This document shows positions 15,232 to 23,141 of a DNA stretch of 64,000 nt, one piece after another (positions within the stretch are counted from its first letter, which is position 1; each line of letters starts with the position of its first letter). The DNA comes from Brevibacillus ruminantium (GTDB taxonomy: Bacteria; Bacillota; Bacilli; Brevibacillales; Brevibacillaceae): NCBI RefSeq assembly GCF_023746555.1, contig NZ_CP098755.1, positions 3,546,501-3,610,500 on the forward strand, in the 5' to 3' direction. The position numbers were made by a program, and so were the translations under genes. A model generated the notes under the pieces. The model was not told the origin of the DNA. It was given only the letters and a program-made list of their open reading frames with translations, and did not search any database.

Positions 15232-16264
15232 TCGCTTTCCTTGCTATTAACTTAATTCCGTCCGATCTATTTATGACTAAGTGATATGCTACTCCATTTT
15301 TCTCCACCGTCTTATCAGTGCCTTCCAGTAATTTTTTAACATCGTTCATCCCAAGTTCAATCAACAGTTGATCCACATCGCCTTGAGAAAGTGATGAGTC
15401 TAGCGCTGAAATGGCAAAGAATTGAGCCACTATAACCTCACTGAGCGACGTTTGATCCTCGTTCGTTATCCCGACTAACCGAATTTCTGTTAATTTTTCT
15501 TGCCCATCTATAATCCCCATCAATCCGATTAAGTCTGTTACTTTCAGAAAGAAAATTTTTGTTTCCGGTCCAGTGATAATATTGGGGGTTACATTTCCGA
15601 ATACCTCTGGATATTTCCCTGATACTTTGTTGAATGCCTCAATATATTCATCAGCAGATAGCTTTAAAGGTGCTAATTTTTCTTTTGGCTCCTTAACAAT
15701 ATATAGTGCAGCGAATTTTTCGCGCTCTACCCTATCGTAGACATATTTGTCGATAAATTCTTTTTCAAATAAGTTACCCGTCTGGTCTTTAGATAACATT
15801 TCGAAATCAATATCGAAATATTTCTCAGCATCACGTTTGGTCCACTTCACCTTGTACACCGAGGATTGGAACGGAAGGATCATCTCGACATCGTTTACTC
15901 TTGGTAAATCTTTAAGAATCCTGATAGGCTCTCCCATCAAAACCTTATTGATTTGGTCACCTGAATTCCAGTATCCTATGTAATTTTCCTCGGTTGTTTT
16001 TCCATTGGGGTCTATTATTTTGAACTCCTTGTAATCTTTTACATATTGAACCCTTACTGAAGAATCAGAGACTGAGAAATCCTTAATAAAAATCGAGCCT
16101 TTAATATTGCCTTTTAACTTTTCTATGTCCACCTGCTCTAACGTTTGCCTTTGAGTTACCCCCTCAACTTTTTCAACGCCGGCTGGTGTTTGCTGTATTG
16201 TCTCGGTAGTATTCGTACAGGCTGTAAGTAGCAAAAAAATTAACGGAAGAATTTTTCGATTCAT
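15227..16264 (-). CDS. lipoprotein cargo gene (moron)
   Basis: A 345-residue lipoprotein: signal MNRKILPLIFLLLTAC with lipobox LTAC, Cys16 being the lipidation site, then a Thr/Gln-rich linker and a soluble domain. No paralogue recognised. It should sit on the outer face of the cell membrane. It lies inside the tail operon but has its own terminator and lower GC than its neighbours, the usual signs of a moron expressed in the lysogen. Phage-encoded lipoproteins often block superinfection, but nothing in this sequence proves that. Confidence 0.75.
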   Translation of the reverse strand: MNRKILPLIFLLLTACTNTTETIQQTPAGVEKVEGVTQRQTLEQVDIEKLKGNIKGSIFIKDFSVSDSSVRVQYVKDYKEFKIIDPNGKTTEENYIGYWNSGDQINKVLMGEPIRILKDLPRVNDVEMILPFQSSVYKVKWTKRDAEKYFDIDFEMLSKDQTGNLFEKEFIDKYVYDRVEREKFAALYIVKEPKEKLAPLKLSADEYIEAFNKVSGKYPEVFGNVTPNIITGPETKIFFLKVTDLIGLMGIIDGQEKLTEIRLVGITNEDQTSLSEVIVAQFFAISALDSSLSQGDVDQLLIELGMNDVKKLLEGTDKTVEKNGVAYHLVINRSDGIKLIARKAN

Positions 16265-16344
16265 TCTTATTCACCTCGTTCTACATTCTACCCCACCTCC
16301 TTTTTCGCGTCAGTCCAAACAAATCGGGAACAAACGACAAGATA

Positions 16345-16374
16345 CGACAAAAGCACACTCGTGCCGGAGTGTGC
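16345..16374 (-). terminator. rho-independent terminator
   Basis: Minus strand GCACACTC-CGGCAC-GAGTGTGC followed by TTTTGTCG, just downstream of the small gene ending at 16394. Confidence 0.8.
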
Positions 16375-16393
16375 TCTGTCATTTATTTACTTG

Positions 16394-16588
16394 CTACATT
16401 GTGATTCCTGCCCTCTCTACTTCTAAATATGAAGAAAGAAGTTCATTCCAGGCATTGTTCAAATCCTTTACCTCTTCTGCTAAATCGGTTTGTTGTAGGC
16501 TATCCAATTTATCCATCAAGTTATTAAAGCAACGCGTTTTGTGGTTCCAGTTATTCCAAAACTTTTCACGAACTTTATCTGTCCTCAT
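16394..16588 (-). CDS. small helical protein, unknown
   Basis: A 64-residue, probably all-helical protein (DKVREKFWNNWNHKTRCFNN; EEVKDLNNAWNELLSSYLEV). GGAGG lies seven bases before the ATG and a terminator follows. Part of the low-GC insert; function unknown. Confidence 0.6.
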   Translation of the reverse strand: MRTDKVREKFWNNWNHKTRCFNNLMDKLDSLQQTDLAEEVKDLNNAWNELLSSYLEVERAGITM

Positions 16589-16621
16589 GCTTATACCTCC
16601 AGTTTTGGGGGCAACACCACG

Positions 16622-16731
16622 TTTACAACCGCGCTGTCTGTGTTATACTGTTATGTAAAGGGCGTTGCCCGGGTTTGTTATGAGTTCATCTTCTGGTCCC
16701 GCCAAGAACTAAGAAGATGGACTTTTTTATT
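16622..16731 (+). ncRNA. candidate plus-strand small RNA with promoter and terminator
   Basis: TTTACA (16622-16627), a 16-base spacer and an extended -10 TGTTATACT (TATACT at 16644-16649) predict a start near 16656. The RNA would contain GGGC-GTT-GCCC and end in a 12-bp terminator stem (16683-16694 with 16712-16723) followed by TTTTTTATTTTT. One U-G pair in the stem works only on the plus strand. It runs into the 3' end of the minus-strand gene at 16678, so it would be partly antisense to it. No ORF is apparent. Confidence 0.5.
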
Positions 16732-16989
16732 TTTGTTTTGCTCGCTCCCATTCCCTCTTCCTCGATTAGACTTTGTGCAGGTACTGCAAATCACTTTTGT
16801 AGAGTGGAAGCACCCTTCATTCAACACACTCAAAAGCAATTCATTATCAACAACCAACTCTTTGTTGCAACTCGTGCACTGGGTAAAAAGTGAGTTTTCA
16901 TAAAACTGAACCTTAATTTCTACGCCATCGCTGATTTTGACCTTCGTATAAAACACATTTCCCACCACCTTTTTTCCTCGCAAATTCAC
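16678..16989 (-). CDS. small protein with two CxxC pairs
   Basis: A 103-residue protein with CTSC (38-41) and CSTC (68-71), a likely zinc ribbon, followed by a polar basic tail. The start is GTG with only a weak AAGAAAA upstream, so a slightly later start is possible. It directly follows the antirepressor and may be co-transcribed. A plus-strand RNA converges on its 3' end. Function unknown. Confidence 0.5.
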   Translation of the reverse strand: MNLRGKKVVGNVFYTKVKISDGVEIKVQFYENSLFTQCTSCNKELVVDNELLLSVLNEGCFHSTKVICSTCTKSNRGRGNGSEQNKNKKVHLLSSWRDQKMNS

Positions 16990-16997
16990 TTTTCTTA

Positions 16998-17849
16998 TTA
17001 CGCTACATTCCCGTCTTTGAATTTGTTGATGAAGTAAATTTGACCCTTTCCTGTAACCTTTGTTGTCTTTCTGACCTTAACGCTACCATCTGGAACTGTA
17101 ATACTGGTCGTTTTTACTTCAAACAGCCCCATCTCCATAGCACGCTGAGTCGGGGTATTCCAGCGATCCCCCTTTGTTTTCATTAGATACCCTTCTTGAC
17201 GCAAACGTTCGAATAGTCGATTCGGTCCGATATTGACCCCATTTTGTTTTAAAAGTTTTGCGAGATCACCAATCAGAATTGTATCTTCGGACGTTTCAAG
17301 AGCTTCTGCAAAAATTAGTTTGGGTTTATCCTGCTCGATCTTCTGTTCCAACTTTTCGATGTGGATATCTTTTGCTTCAAGCAACTTATTTGCTTCAACT
17401 AAAGCCAAAGCAATAAATTTTTGAGGATCTCGGGGGATGTTCAAGCCTTGCTCAATTTCCTCCCTCATTCGAAAATAGCCATCAAGAATTTCCTCGTATT
17501 TATCCCATGCTAGTTCATCATCAAAGATTTTGAGTAATTTAGCATAACCACGCTCTGACAAAAGATAAATGTTGTTTGCGCGATTTAAGCTATTTTGATT
17601 AAAGATTCCGTGGTTGACCAAATCAACCTCAAATTGACTTCCCTTTAGATCGAGGATATCAACACCATCTGTGAATCGCTTGCGATTATTGTTTATGGCC
17701 TGATTAACAAACTTTGTTTCCTTTTCATGAATTTCTGCAATATGTTTAACAAGCATTGCCTTCTTGCCTTCACCAAATCCACCAAAAATTTTGGGTACGA
17801 TTACTCCACATACCTTGGTGGTTCCCGTAATTTTGAAAACTGTGCCCAT
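16998..17849 (-). CDS. phage antirepressor (ORF6N plus KilAC domains)
   Basis: A 283-residue antirepressor. Residues 35-110 look like the ORF6N DNA-binding domain ([40 protein letters not shown]). Residues 175-283 form the KilAC/ANT domain ([40 protein letters not shown]). Antirepressors counter CI-like repressors or act as transcription factors. It is placed with two HTH regulators in an insert in the tail operon, far from the main immunity switch, so it may control the insert itself. Confidence 0.88.
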   Translation of the reverse strand: MGTVFKITGTTKVCGVIVPKIFGGFGEGKKAMLVKHIAEIHEKETKFVNQAINNNRKRFTDGVDILDLKGSQFEVDLVNHGIFNQNSLNRANNIYLLSERGYAKLLKIFDDELAWDKYEEILDGYFRMREEIEQGLNIPRDPQKFIALALVEANKLLEAKDIHIEKLEQKIEQDKPKLIFAEALETSEDTILIGDLAKLLKQNGVNIGPNRLFERLRQEGYLMKTKGDRWNTPTQRAMEMGLFEVKTTSITVPDGSVKVRKTTKVTGKGQIYFINKFKDGNVA

Positions 17850-17867
17850 CTTCCATCCTCCCGCAAT

Positions 17868-18161
17868 TTAATTAGCTACTGCGTACCTTCTAGCCAATTC
17901 TTGCAATATTTCTGATGGTACTTTTTCTTGGTAAGCAGCCACAAGTAGTTCGGATTCATCGATATTTAGTAGGTTAGCCAGTTCTCGGTTCAATTTATCA
18001 TTTGGAGACGGCGGCATTTTCCCTGTTTTAAGTTTACTTAGGTATGATGGAGTAATCTTAATGCCGCGTTCTCCAAGTTTTTGAATTACATCGCAATCCT
18101 TCCAACCTTTTTCAAATCTAATTTTCGCTAATCCTTTACTTAAGAGTTCGTAATATCGCAT
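17868..18161 (-). CDS. XRE-like HTH regulator
   Basis: A 97-residue protein with a helix-turn-helix near 15-65 (VIQKLGERGIKITPSYLSKL, then KLNRELANLLNIDESEL). AAGGTGGTG lies eight bases before the ATG. It is divergent from the repressor-like gene at 18303 and followed by the antirepressor, which resembles a second small immunity-type switch. Confidence 0.75.
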   Translation of the reverse strand: MRYYELLSKGLAKIRFEKGWKDCDVIQKLGERGIKITPSYLSKLKTGKMPPSPNDKLNRELANLLNIDESELLVAAYQEKVPSEILQELARRYAVAN

Positions 18162-18194
18162 AATAAACTCACCACCTTTCTTTAATTAAGCAGA

Positions 18195-18241
18195 ATTATT
18201 ACCCATTTTCAATTACTACAGTGTTATTACTTTGGTAATAC
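18195..18241. promoter_or_regulatory. divergent control region of the inserted regulator pair
   Basis: The AT-rich gap between divergent HTH genes holds repeated TATTAC/GTAATA half-sites: ATTATTACCC at 18195-18204 and an imperfect inverted repeat GTTATTAC-TTT-GGTAATAC at 18223-18241. These are likely operator sites. Confidence 0.45.
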
Positions 18242-18302
18242 TTCTTGATTAGATAATATTTCTATTTTCTTGATTTGTCAATATGCTCAAGGAGGCTTCT
18301 TC

Positions 18303-18734
18303 ATGTCTGAAAAACCATATGCAAAGTTTGCAGAAAAGCTTGTTACACTAAGGAAAAAGGCAAACCTGACCCAATCAGCTCTTGCAGATAAAATTGGAAT
18401 ATCTCAGGCATCCATAGCTCAATACGAAACTGGTAATCGCTTACCAGAAACACCCGTTTTACTCGATCTATCCCGACTGTTTGAGATCGATTTGAATGAA
18501 TTGGTTGGGAACGATAAAGTATTGAAAACAATTAAAATCTGCCCCGGGTGTGACTACCAATTCCATAAAGACCACGCAAAATATTGTATACAGTGTGGAT
18601 CAAAGTTGCTCGATGAGTGTCCTGAATGTAATAACCCTCTTGACTCAGCTATTCAATTATTTTGCGCTTATTGTGGCCACAAACTACGAGAAAAACGTAT
18701 CGATGAATTAAATGACGATGATTTACCCTTCTAA
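18303..18734 (+). CDS. XRE repressor-like protein with double zinc ribbon
   Basis: A 143-residue regulator: XRE helix-turn-helix at about 8-65 (LRKKANLTQSALADKIGISQ) followed by zinc-ribbon pairs CPGC, CIQC, CPEC and CAYC. The start is at MSEKPYAK because AAGGAGG lies seven bases upstream. Plus strand, against the surrounding phage operon. The zinc-ribbon tail replaces the usual peptidase-like or dimerisation domain and may sense a signal or bind a partner. Followed by a good terminator. Confidence 0.8.
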   Translation: MSEKPYAKFAEKLVTLRKKANLTQSALADKIGISQASIAQYETGNRLPETPVLLDLSRLFEIDLNELVGNDKVLKTIKICPGCDYQFHKDHAKYCIQCGSKLLDECPECNNPLDSAIQLFCAYCGHKLREKRIDELNDDDLPF

Positions 18735-18828
18735 AGCTAGATTCACATCTAATAGATTTCTTCTACAACGAGTTCAGGCTCGTTTTTAAAATGATATATA
18801 ATCCAAAAATAATAAATCCACCGTATTA

Positions 18829-18860
18829 AAAAGACGCTCCTAAACGAGAGCGTCTTTTCG
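18829..18860 (+). terminator. rho-independent terminator
   Basis: AAGACGCTC and GAGCGTCTT pair around a short loop and are followed by TTCGTGTTTTT. The stretch 18735-18970 otherwise shows nothing coding. Confidence 0.75.
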
Positions 18861-18970
18861 TGTTTTTCCCCAGCCGTCACCCGCTCGGGAGAAGGGAGAA
18901 GGAGCGTCCTTCTCCGACAGGATTATCCACCTTTCCCGTTGAATGGGAACTACGGAAGGTGGTGAGACAA

Positions 18971-19150
18971 ATGAAAGAGATCGATTTTCAAGCTATTGAA
19001 GAAGCGATCATACAAAAACACATCAACTCACTCAAAAATCCAGAGAGTGAATTTGCTGTGTCAATGACAAAATTAGCAGCACGACTGGCTACGTATGCCG
19101 TAATGGAGTATCACAAGCAGCTTCAAGCGACTCGGTCAGAGACTGAATAA
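18971..19150 (+). CDS. small helical protein
   Basis: A 59-residue protein (MKEIDFQAIEEAIIQKHINS and on) with AAGGTGGTG six bases before the ATG. Plus strand. Its last 62 bases overlap, tail to tail, the minus-strand gene at 19089-19280. Function unknown. Confidence 0.6.
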   Translation: MKEIDFQAIEEAIIQKHINSLKNPESEFAVSMTKLAARLATYAVMEYHKQLQATRSETE

Positions 19151-19280
19151 CGCTTTTCTTTACCTTTTCAGACAAAATTGGATCTTGCATCACCTTAATG
19201 GTTGTGTGGATGTCGGTTGCACGCTGATTTGCAATCTCTTCTCGCACGATTTCTCGAATTCGTTGTTCAGTAAGGAACAT
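19089..19280 (-). CDS. small helical protein
   Basis: A 63-residue protein (MFLTEQRIREIVREEIANQR; IKVMQDPILSEKVKKSVIQS). GAGAGGTG lies seven bases before the ATG. It follows the tail chaperone gene and overlaps the plus-strand gene at 18971-19150 by 62 bases. No family recognised. Confidence 0.55.
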   Translation of the reverse strand: MFLTEQRIREIVREEIANQRATDIHTTIKVMQDPILSEKVKKSVIQSLTESLEAACDTPLRHT

Positions 19281-19319
19281 TCGTTATCACCTCTCACGGA
19301 AATTTAATGATGGAGAAAG

Positions 19320-19489
19320 CTACTGCCTTGCCTTCTCCATCTCTTCTGCCTCTACTGCCTGGCATGCCATAATAAATAGCTTTTGCATATATAAATCAAC
19401 TTCGTATTCTACGAGATCGACTGGTCTTCCACGTCCGTTGAGGAATGCCCGACAGAGGTGGCTTGCTTCTCCGTCGGTTCGGATGAGTT
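19320..19489 (-). CDS. -1 frame extension of the tail assembly chaperone
   Basis: Entered from the chaperone gene by a -1 frameshift at the heptamer at 19487-19493. The -1 frame then reads LIRTDGEASHLCRAF through LVEYEVDLYMQKLF and MACQAVEAEEMEKARQ to a TAG at 19320-19322, adding 55 residues for a total of 183. The sequence is clearly protein-like and has no start signal of its own. Longer and shorter forms of this chaperone made by frameshifting are usual in long-tailed phages (lambda G/GT). Confidence 0.82.
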
Positions 19490-19870
19490 TTTTAGGTCTT
19501 CCACGACCTCTTGTTCAGACTTAATCTTGGCGTTTACCTCATTGACCTTTTCAAGCAGCGCCTGGTATCCCGCTGGATTCCGTTCAAACAGTTTGACTAC
19601 CAAGTCAAATTTGTCCTTTGCCCTGTAGGCAGTCAACAGTTCTTTGTTATTCCATGGGAATTCGTGTTCCGTCGCCTTTACGATCCGAACATCGTTGTAC
19701 CGGAAAGAGTCAAAACGACCGTTTGCATCTTCAGCCAGTCTAAAGCATTCGCGATTTTCCGGAAGCGTAAGCTCACGGACATGCCACTCATCACCATCGA
19801 TTGTAACGGAGCCAGTACGGCGCTGTACCGGCTCCTGAGCCTTGGCCAAATACTTCTCCAACTTACTCAT
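19409..19870 (-). CDS. xkdN: tail assembly chaperone, XkdN-like (zero-frame product)
   Basis: A 153-residue protein matching the XkdN tail assembly chaperone: N-terminal KYLAKAQEPVQRR, beta-rich core (WHVRELTLPENRECFRLAED) and an acidic C-terminus. It lies between tube and tape-measure genes. The last residues after codon 128 are the zero-frame tail read by most ribosomes; the slippery A AAA AAC site diverts some into the -1 frame, giving the longer product that is thought to carry the tape measure during assembly. Confidence 0.88.
   Translation of the reverse strand: MSKLEKYLAKAQEPVQRRTGSVTIDGDEWHVRELTLPENRECFRLAEDANGRFDSFRYNDVRIVKATEHEFPWNNKELLTAYRAKDKFDLVVKLFERNPAGYQALLEKVNEVNAKIKSEQEVVEDLKNSSEPTEKQATSVGHSSTDVEDQSIS
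19449..19493 (-). promoter_or_regulatory. programmed -1 frameshift site with downstream stem-loop
   Basis: The heptamer A AAA AAC (19493-19487, zero-frame codons CTA AAA AAC) is followed after nine bases by a 9-bp stem, CCGACGGAG (19477-19469) with CTCTGTCGG (19457-19449), one G-U pair, loop of 11. Slippery site, spacer and stem are in the canonical arrangement. Confidence 0.85.
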
Positions 19871-19881
19871 GAAAACTCCCC

Positions 19882-20334
19882 CTATTCGGTGTAGTCAGGC
19901 AGTTCGTCGAGGTAATCAGGCTTCTCGTTCGACATGCCTTTGATTTCGTACGTCGCGTTGTCGTTACCGTCCGCCTTCGCTTCCCAAAGAGTCAATTCTT
20001 CCGGATTGAGCACGATGTTGGAAATGCGGACGCGCTCGGTATTGCCGCCCTCTTTGTCGAGCGTTTCCCCAATTAGGAAAGGCAGTACCGGCGTTTTCCC
20101 TTTGGTGAGCTGATTTACGCAGTAGTATTTCAGTGCTGCGTTTGTAGCCGTGATGGTCAAAGTTACTTCAACGTGCCATTCATTGACGGTTTGGATTTTC
20201 CCTTTTTGCAGCCGGACGGTATCCCCGTACTCCACCTTGAGGATGAACTTGCCCTCCAGGGTGCCGTAAATCGGGTCGCCGTTGTCGTCGTAGACTTGGC
20301 AGTTTTTCAGCTTAATATCGCGTGCGATAGCCAA
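19882..20334 (-). CDS. xkdM: tail tube protein, XkdM
   Basis: A 150-residue tail tube protein (AIARDIKLKNCQVYDDNGDP; KFILKVEYGDTVRLQKGKIQ; VLNPEELTLWEAKADGNDNA). It polymerises as stacked hexamers inside the sheath. The start is TTG at 20334, with GGGAGG eight bases upstream inside the end of the sheath gene. Family length is about 147 residues. Confidence 0.9.
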   Translation of the reverse strand: MAIARDIKLKNCQVYDDNGDPIYGTLEGKFILKVEYGDTVRLQKGKIQTVNEWHVEVTLTITATNAALKYYCVNQLTKGKTPVLPFLIGETLDKEGGNTERVRISNIVLNPEELTLWEAKADGNDNATYEIKGMSNEKPDYLDELPDYTE

Positions 20335-21672
20335 TTACAGCACCTCCCAATCAATGTCGAAGTACTCGATGGCATCCAGCGGCTTGGCGGACAGGAGGAA
20401 GCCCCTACGATCACCCACGCCGTTTTTGAGATCCGTAAATGTCCACCCAGTGTCGATCGCCCCCTGCTGTTCACGGATCTGCATATACGCCTGGCCCGCG
20501 CCTACGAAAACCGCGCCGCCCAAGTCATTGTTGCTCAGCTTGCCCTTGTACTTCTTCCCAACGCTCATCAAGTCGTTCACAATCTGATCCAGCGTCATGC
20601 TTACGCGGATTTTCCCGTAATCCTCACGGTCATTCGACCCGAGCACCGACAGCGTATTGACCGCACTCTCGATGATGTACACGTCGCCGTCCCGGGTCGC
20701 GATCAGGGTACCGGTACTTAGCGCGTTCAGGATTTCCGTGTAGCCCCAGTCCTTCAGCGCTTTTTTCAATGGAACCACGACGGCTGTCAGCGACTCATGC
20801 GCGGGCGTCGCCGCGATCATTCCGGCCACCCACGCCGCCCATTGCAGACTGCCATACGTCTTGCCGTTGTTGTGTTGGCCCGCAATCGCGCAGTTGACGA
20901 CATACCGGGCGTTTTGTGCTACGGAGCGCTCCACGTGCTTTTCCATGTTTCCGTCGTCGTTGCTGTTTCCGCCGATGACCAGCGTGCTGAGCTTTTTGTT
21001 TTTCGTGCGGCGATCGCCCATAAACTGCTTGGCCGCCGCTTGGATCGCAGGGTCATCGAACGGAAGGTACATGGAGTCAAAGTCAGCGCCGGATACCGCC
21101 GTGAAAAGCGCGGTGCTGTCGGCAGCGGTCAACGTTGCATTCCCGCTGGCCCCGCCCTGCAACTGAGTTTCATCCTGGTCAGCGACCGCAGTTGTTCCGA
21201 GCTTTGTTACCCGGACATAACTCGACTGAGCCGTTTTTGTCACCAGCTCGTCAGTACCTGCAAAGGAGAATTTCTCAGTTTTGATCGGCCCCTTAACCTG
21301 CAGTTCCTTCTTCCCGGGCTCCGCCGTGGAGGCTCCAATGGATACTTTCATGTCGTTCCCGCGTAGGCCCGGGTACAGCGCCTCAATTTTGATGGCGTCG
21401 GGCTGCGTATAAGACGCTCTTGCAGCCGCCCCGTTGGTCATGCGGTAGCCAATGATAGTAGCGCCCCCCTCCGCTGCCAGCTCAATTGTGTCTACTTCTC
21501 CGAAGGTTTCCGCAATGCGCTCGTCATAACCGGTCATCTTGACCATAGTGTTCGGCGCTCCCCACTCCGCTTGATAAGGAACAAGGACGACGCCACTCTT
21601 AGGCAGTACGCGCTCCTGTGCTTTTGCGATCAAATCTACGGTTGCGCCTGGACGCTCACGTTGAATCGTCAT
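20335..21672 (-). CDS. xkdK: contractile tail sheath protein, XkdK
   Basis: A 445-residue sheath protein. N-terminal RERPGATVDLIAKAQERVLP, the variable outer domain in the middle, and the conserved C-terminal domain (EDYGKIRVSMTLDQIVNDLM; YKGKLSNNDLGGAVFVGAGQ; VGDRRGFLLSAKPLDAIEYF) that contracts. This identifies the phage as a myovirus-type, PBSX-like particle. Immediately followed by the tube gene. Confidence 0.93.
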   Translation of the reverse strand: MTIQRERPGATVDLIAKAQERVLPKSGVVLVPYQAEWGAPNTMVKMTGYDERIAETFGEVDTIELAAEGGATIIGYRMTNGAAARASYTQPDAIKIEALYPGLRGNDMKVSIGASTAEPGKKELQVKGPIKTEKFSFAGTDELVTKTAQSSYVRVTKLGTTAVADQDETQLQGGASGNATLTAADSTALFTAVSGADFDSMYLPFDDPAIQAAAKQFMGDRRTKNKKLSTLVIGGNSNDDGNMEKHVERSVAQNARYVVNCAIAGQHNNGKTYGSLQWAAWVAGMIAATPAHESLTAVVVPLKKALKDWGYTEILNALSTGTLIATRDGDVYIIESAVNTLSVLGSNDREDYGKIRVSMTLDQIVNDLMSVGKKYKGKLSNNDLGGAVFVGAGQAYMQIREQQGAIDTGWTFTDLKNGVGDRRGFLLSAKPLDAIEYFDIDWEVL

Positions 21673-21674
21673 CG

Positions 21675-21869
21675 TTATTCACCCACTTTATATTTGGCAA
21701 GCCGGCGCTTTACATCGGACTCGGCTACCAGTTGATTGTCTTTCACATCAAAAAGAGCGCCTGCCAGTTCGAACCTTTCGGCTTTGAAACTGGCTGCGCT
21801 CTCTATCCACTTCTGTTTTGTTCGCTTTGCTTCGGGAGCCTCCGACTTCCGCTCTTTTCGGACAGTCAC
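21675..21869 (-). CDS. small tail-connector region protein
   Basis: A 64-residue basic protein (KERKSEAPEAKRTKQKWIES; VAESDVKRRLAKYKVGE). Starts at GTG within the TAGTG overlap with the preceding gene, GGAGG ten bases upstream. Positioned just before the sheath, where skin and PBSX carry small genes of unknown role. Confidence 0.65.
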   Translation of the reverse strand: MTVRKERKSEAPEAKRTKQKWIESAASFKAERFELAGALFDVKDNQLVAESDVKRRLAKYKVGE

Positions 21870-22333
21870 TAGGACCAATCCTCCTCGATTTCAAATGTGT
21901 TGATTTTCTCCACCTGCGGCCGTGGGATGGGTATGGTGTACTCGAATCGGAAGGTTATCTCCGTTCGATCTTTCTTATCGGACCGGACCCGGAAAGTTGT
22001 ATTGTCAATGTTAATAAACAGGCCGTCCGTTTTGCCACGGTAGCTGTACCGTTCCCTGCGAAAAAGTTGACGCAAAGGCTCGGTGGAAATCGGCTCGTAT
22101 ACTTCTTGTCCGCCGATCTTCTTCTTTCGATGATGCAACACGATCCCAGCGTCGGAGATGATTTTGTACGACGTCAGAGTGTTGCCTCGTTCCGTTACTT
22201 CCTGAGTCTGAATGAACGCGATCGGCGGTTGGAATTTGGCTGAAAGCCACACGTCCAAGCTGTCCAGGATGGCCAGATCAGGATACGCCTCATTGATCAG
22301 GTCGATTATGCAAGACAATTCACGGTTCTCCAT
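21869..22333 (-). CDS. YqbJ/XkdJ-like tail protein
   Basis: A 154-residue protein (ELSCIIDLINEAYPDLAILD; QPPIAFIQTQEVTERGNTLT; EITFRFEYTIPIPRPQVEKI). Gene position between the HK97 gp10-like protein and the sheath matches yqbJ/xkdJ, which is the main basis for the name; a tail terminator role is possible. The ATG overlaps the preceding stop (TGATG). Confidence 0.7.
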   Translation of the reverse strand: MENRELSCIIDLINEAYPDLAILDSLDVWLSAKFQPPIAFIQTQEVTERGNTLTSYKIISDAGIVLHHRKKKIGGQEVYEPISTEPLRQLFRRERYSYRGKTDGLFINIDNTTFRVRSDKKDRTEITFRFEYTIPIPRPQVEKINTFEIEEDWS

Positions 22334-22815
22334 CACTTCACCATCCTTTCTAGTTCTGCTTGTATCAGTTTTTGCAGTAGTGCCTGCATGCCACCCTGGA
22401 AGTCTTTCAGAGCGATGTCAAAATACTTCCGCCCGATGAACGAACGCGGGCGTACCATAAACCCGCCTTTTGCATCTGGATCATAGATGAACTTGCCCAC
22501 TCCGTTCCAGTAGCCAGGCACGAAATAGCTTTTATCGATCGTATATCCATCGTTCAGATATTCCGAGTATGGCAGATTGGAGCCAACTTCCAAGGTAAGT
22601 GTGTTTCTGTCAGCATCAAACTCCCAGACGTTCCCTTCGCCACCCTGCGTAAAAGACTGCCACAACCCGCCAGTATCGATCAGGTCCTGACGTTGAATTT
22701 CGTCAACAACGTGATTCAGCAGTTCTTCTCCAAGCTGGTACATAATTCTTTCAAGAGCTTGGGGGACATTGCGATTCAGCTTCTCTATTCGTTTTTGAAA
22801 TTCTCGGAAGTCCAC
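22333..22815 (-). CDS. xkdI: HK97 gp10-like head-tail protein, XkdI
   Basis: A 160-residue protein of the HK97 gp10/XkdI type (FQKRIEKLNRNVPQALERIM; DTGGLWQSFTQGGEG; VGSNLPYSEYLNDGYTID; RPRSFIGRKYFDIALKDF). It acts in completing the head-tail joint. GTG start with GAGGTG seven bases upstream. Confidence 0.87.
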   Translation of the reverse strand: MDFREFQKRIEKLNRNVPQALERIMYQLGEELLNHVVDEIQRQDLIDTGGLWQSFTQGGEGNVWEFDADRNTLTLEVGSNLPYSEYLNDGYTIDKSYFVPGYWNGVGKFIYDPDAKGGFMVRPRSFIGRKYFDIALKDFQGGMQALLQKLIQAELERMVK

Positions 22816-23141
22816 TATTCGGCACCTCGCTTTTCCTGTAGGGCCACTACAGCCAGAAAGCGACGGCCGGGAACCACGTCAACCACCACAAAGTCGCCAC
22901 GACCGGACAGTTCCAGGACATCATCCTTGCGAACATCCTCGCCTAAAAGAAACCCGAGAGTCGCCTTGTATTCCCATTCCACTGGGTCGGCGTTTGCTGG
23001 ACGTTGCCAAGACGACTCTACGGCCCGTATACAGCCCATTATGGAACGGGGTGGCAATTCCACCGAGGTAACCCTGTTGCGCTCATCCCGCCCTGTTTCC
23101 GTTCGTTTTAGAACGATCAGATCATTCATTCGATGGTTCAT
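22815..23141 (-). CDS. xkdH: DUF3599 head-closure protein, XkdH/YqbH
   Basis: A 108-residue head-closure protein (MNHRMNDLIVLKRTETGRDE; GFLLGEDVRKDDVLELSGRG; VVVDVVPGRRFLAVVALQEK). The start is set at MNHRMND because its ATG overlaps the preceding stop as ATGA. It should seal the portal and connector after packaging. Confidence 0.85.
   Translation of the reverse strand: MNHRMNDLIVLKRTETGRDERNRVTSVELPPRSIMGCIRAVESSWQRPANADPVEWEYKATLGFLLGEDVRKDDVLELSGRGDFVVVDVVPGRRFLAVVALQEKRGAE

Noticed and set aside
20797..21366. 189-codon plus-strand frame inside the sheath gene
   Set aside because: Shadow of a GC-rich sheath gene; composition is Arg-rich and unlike a real protein.
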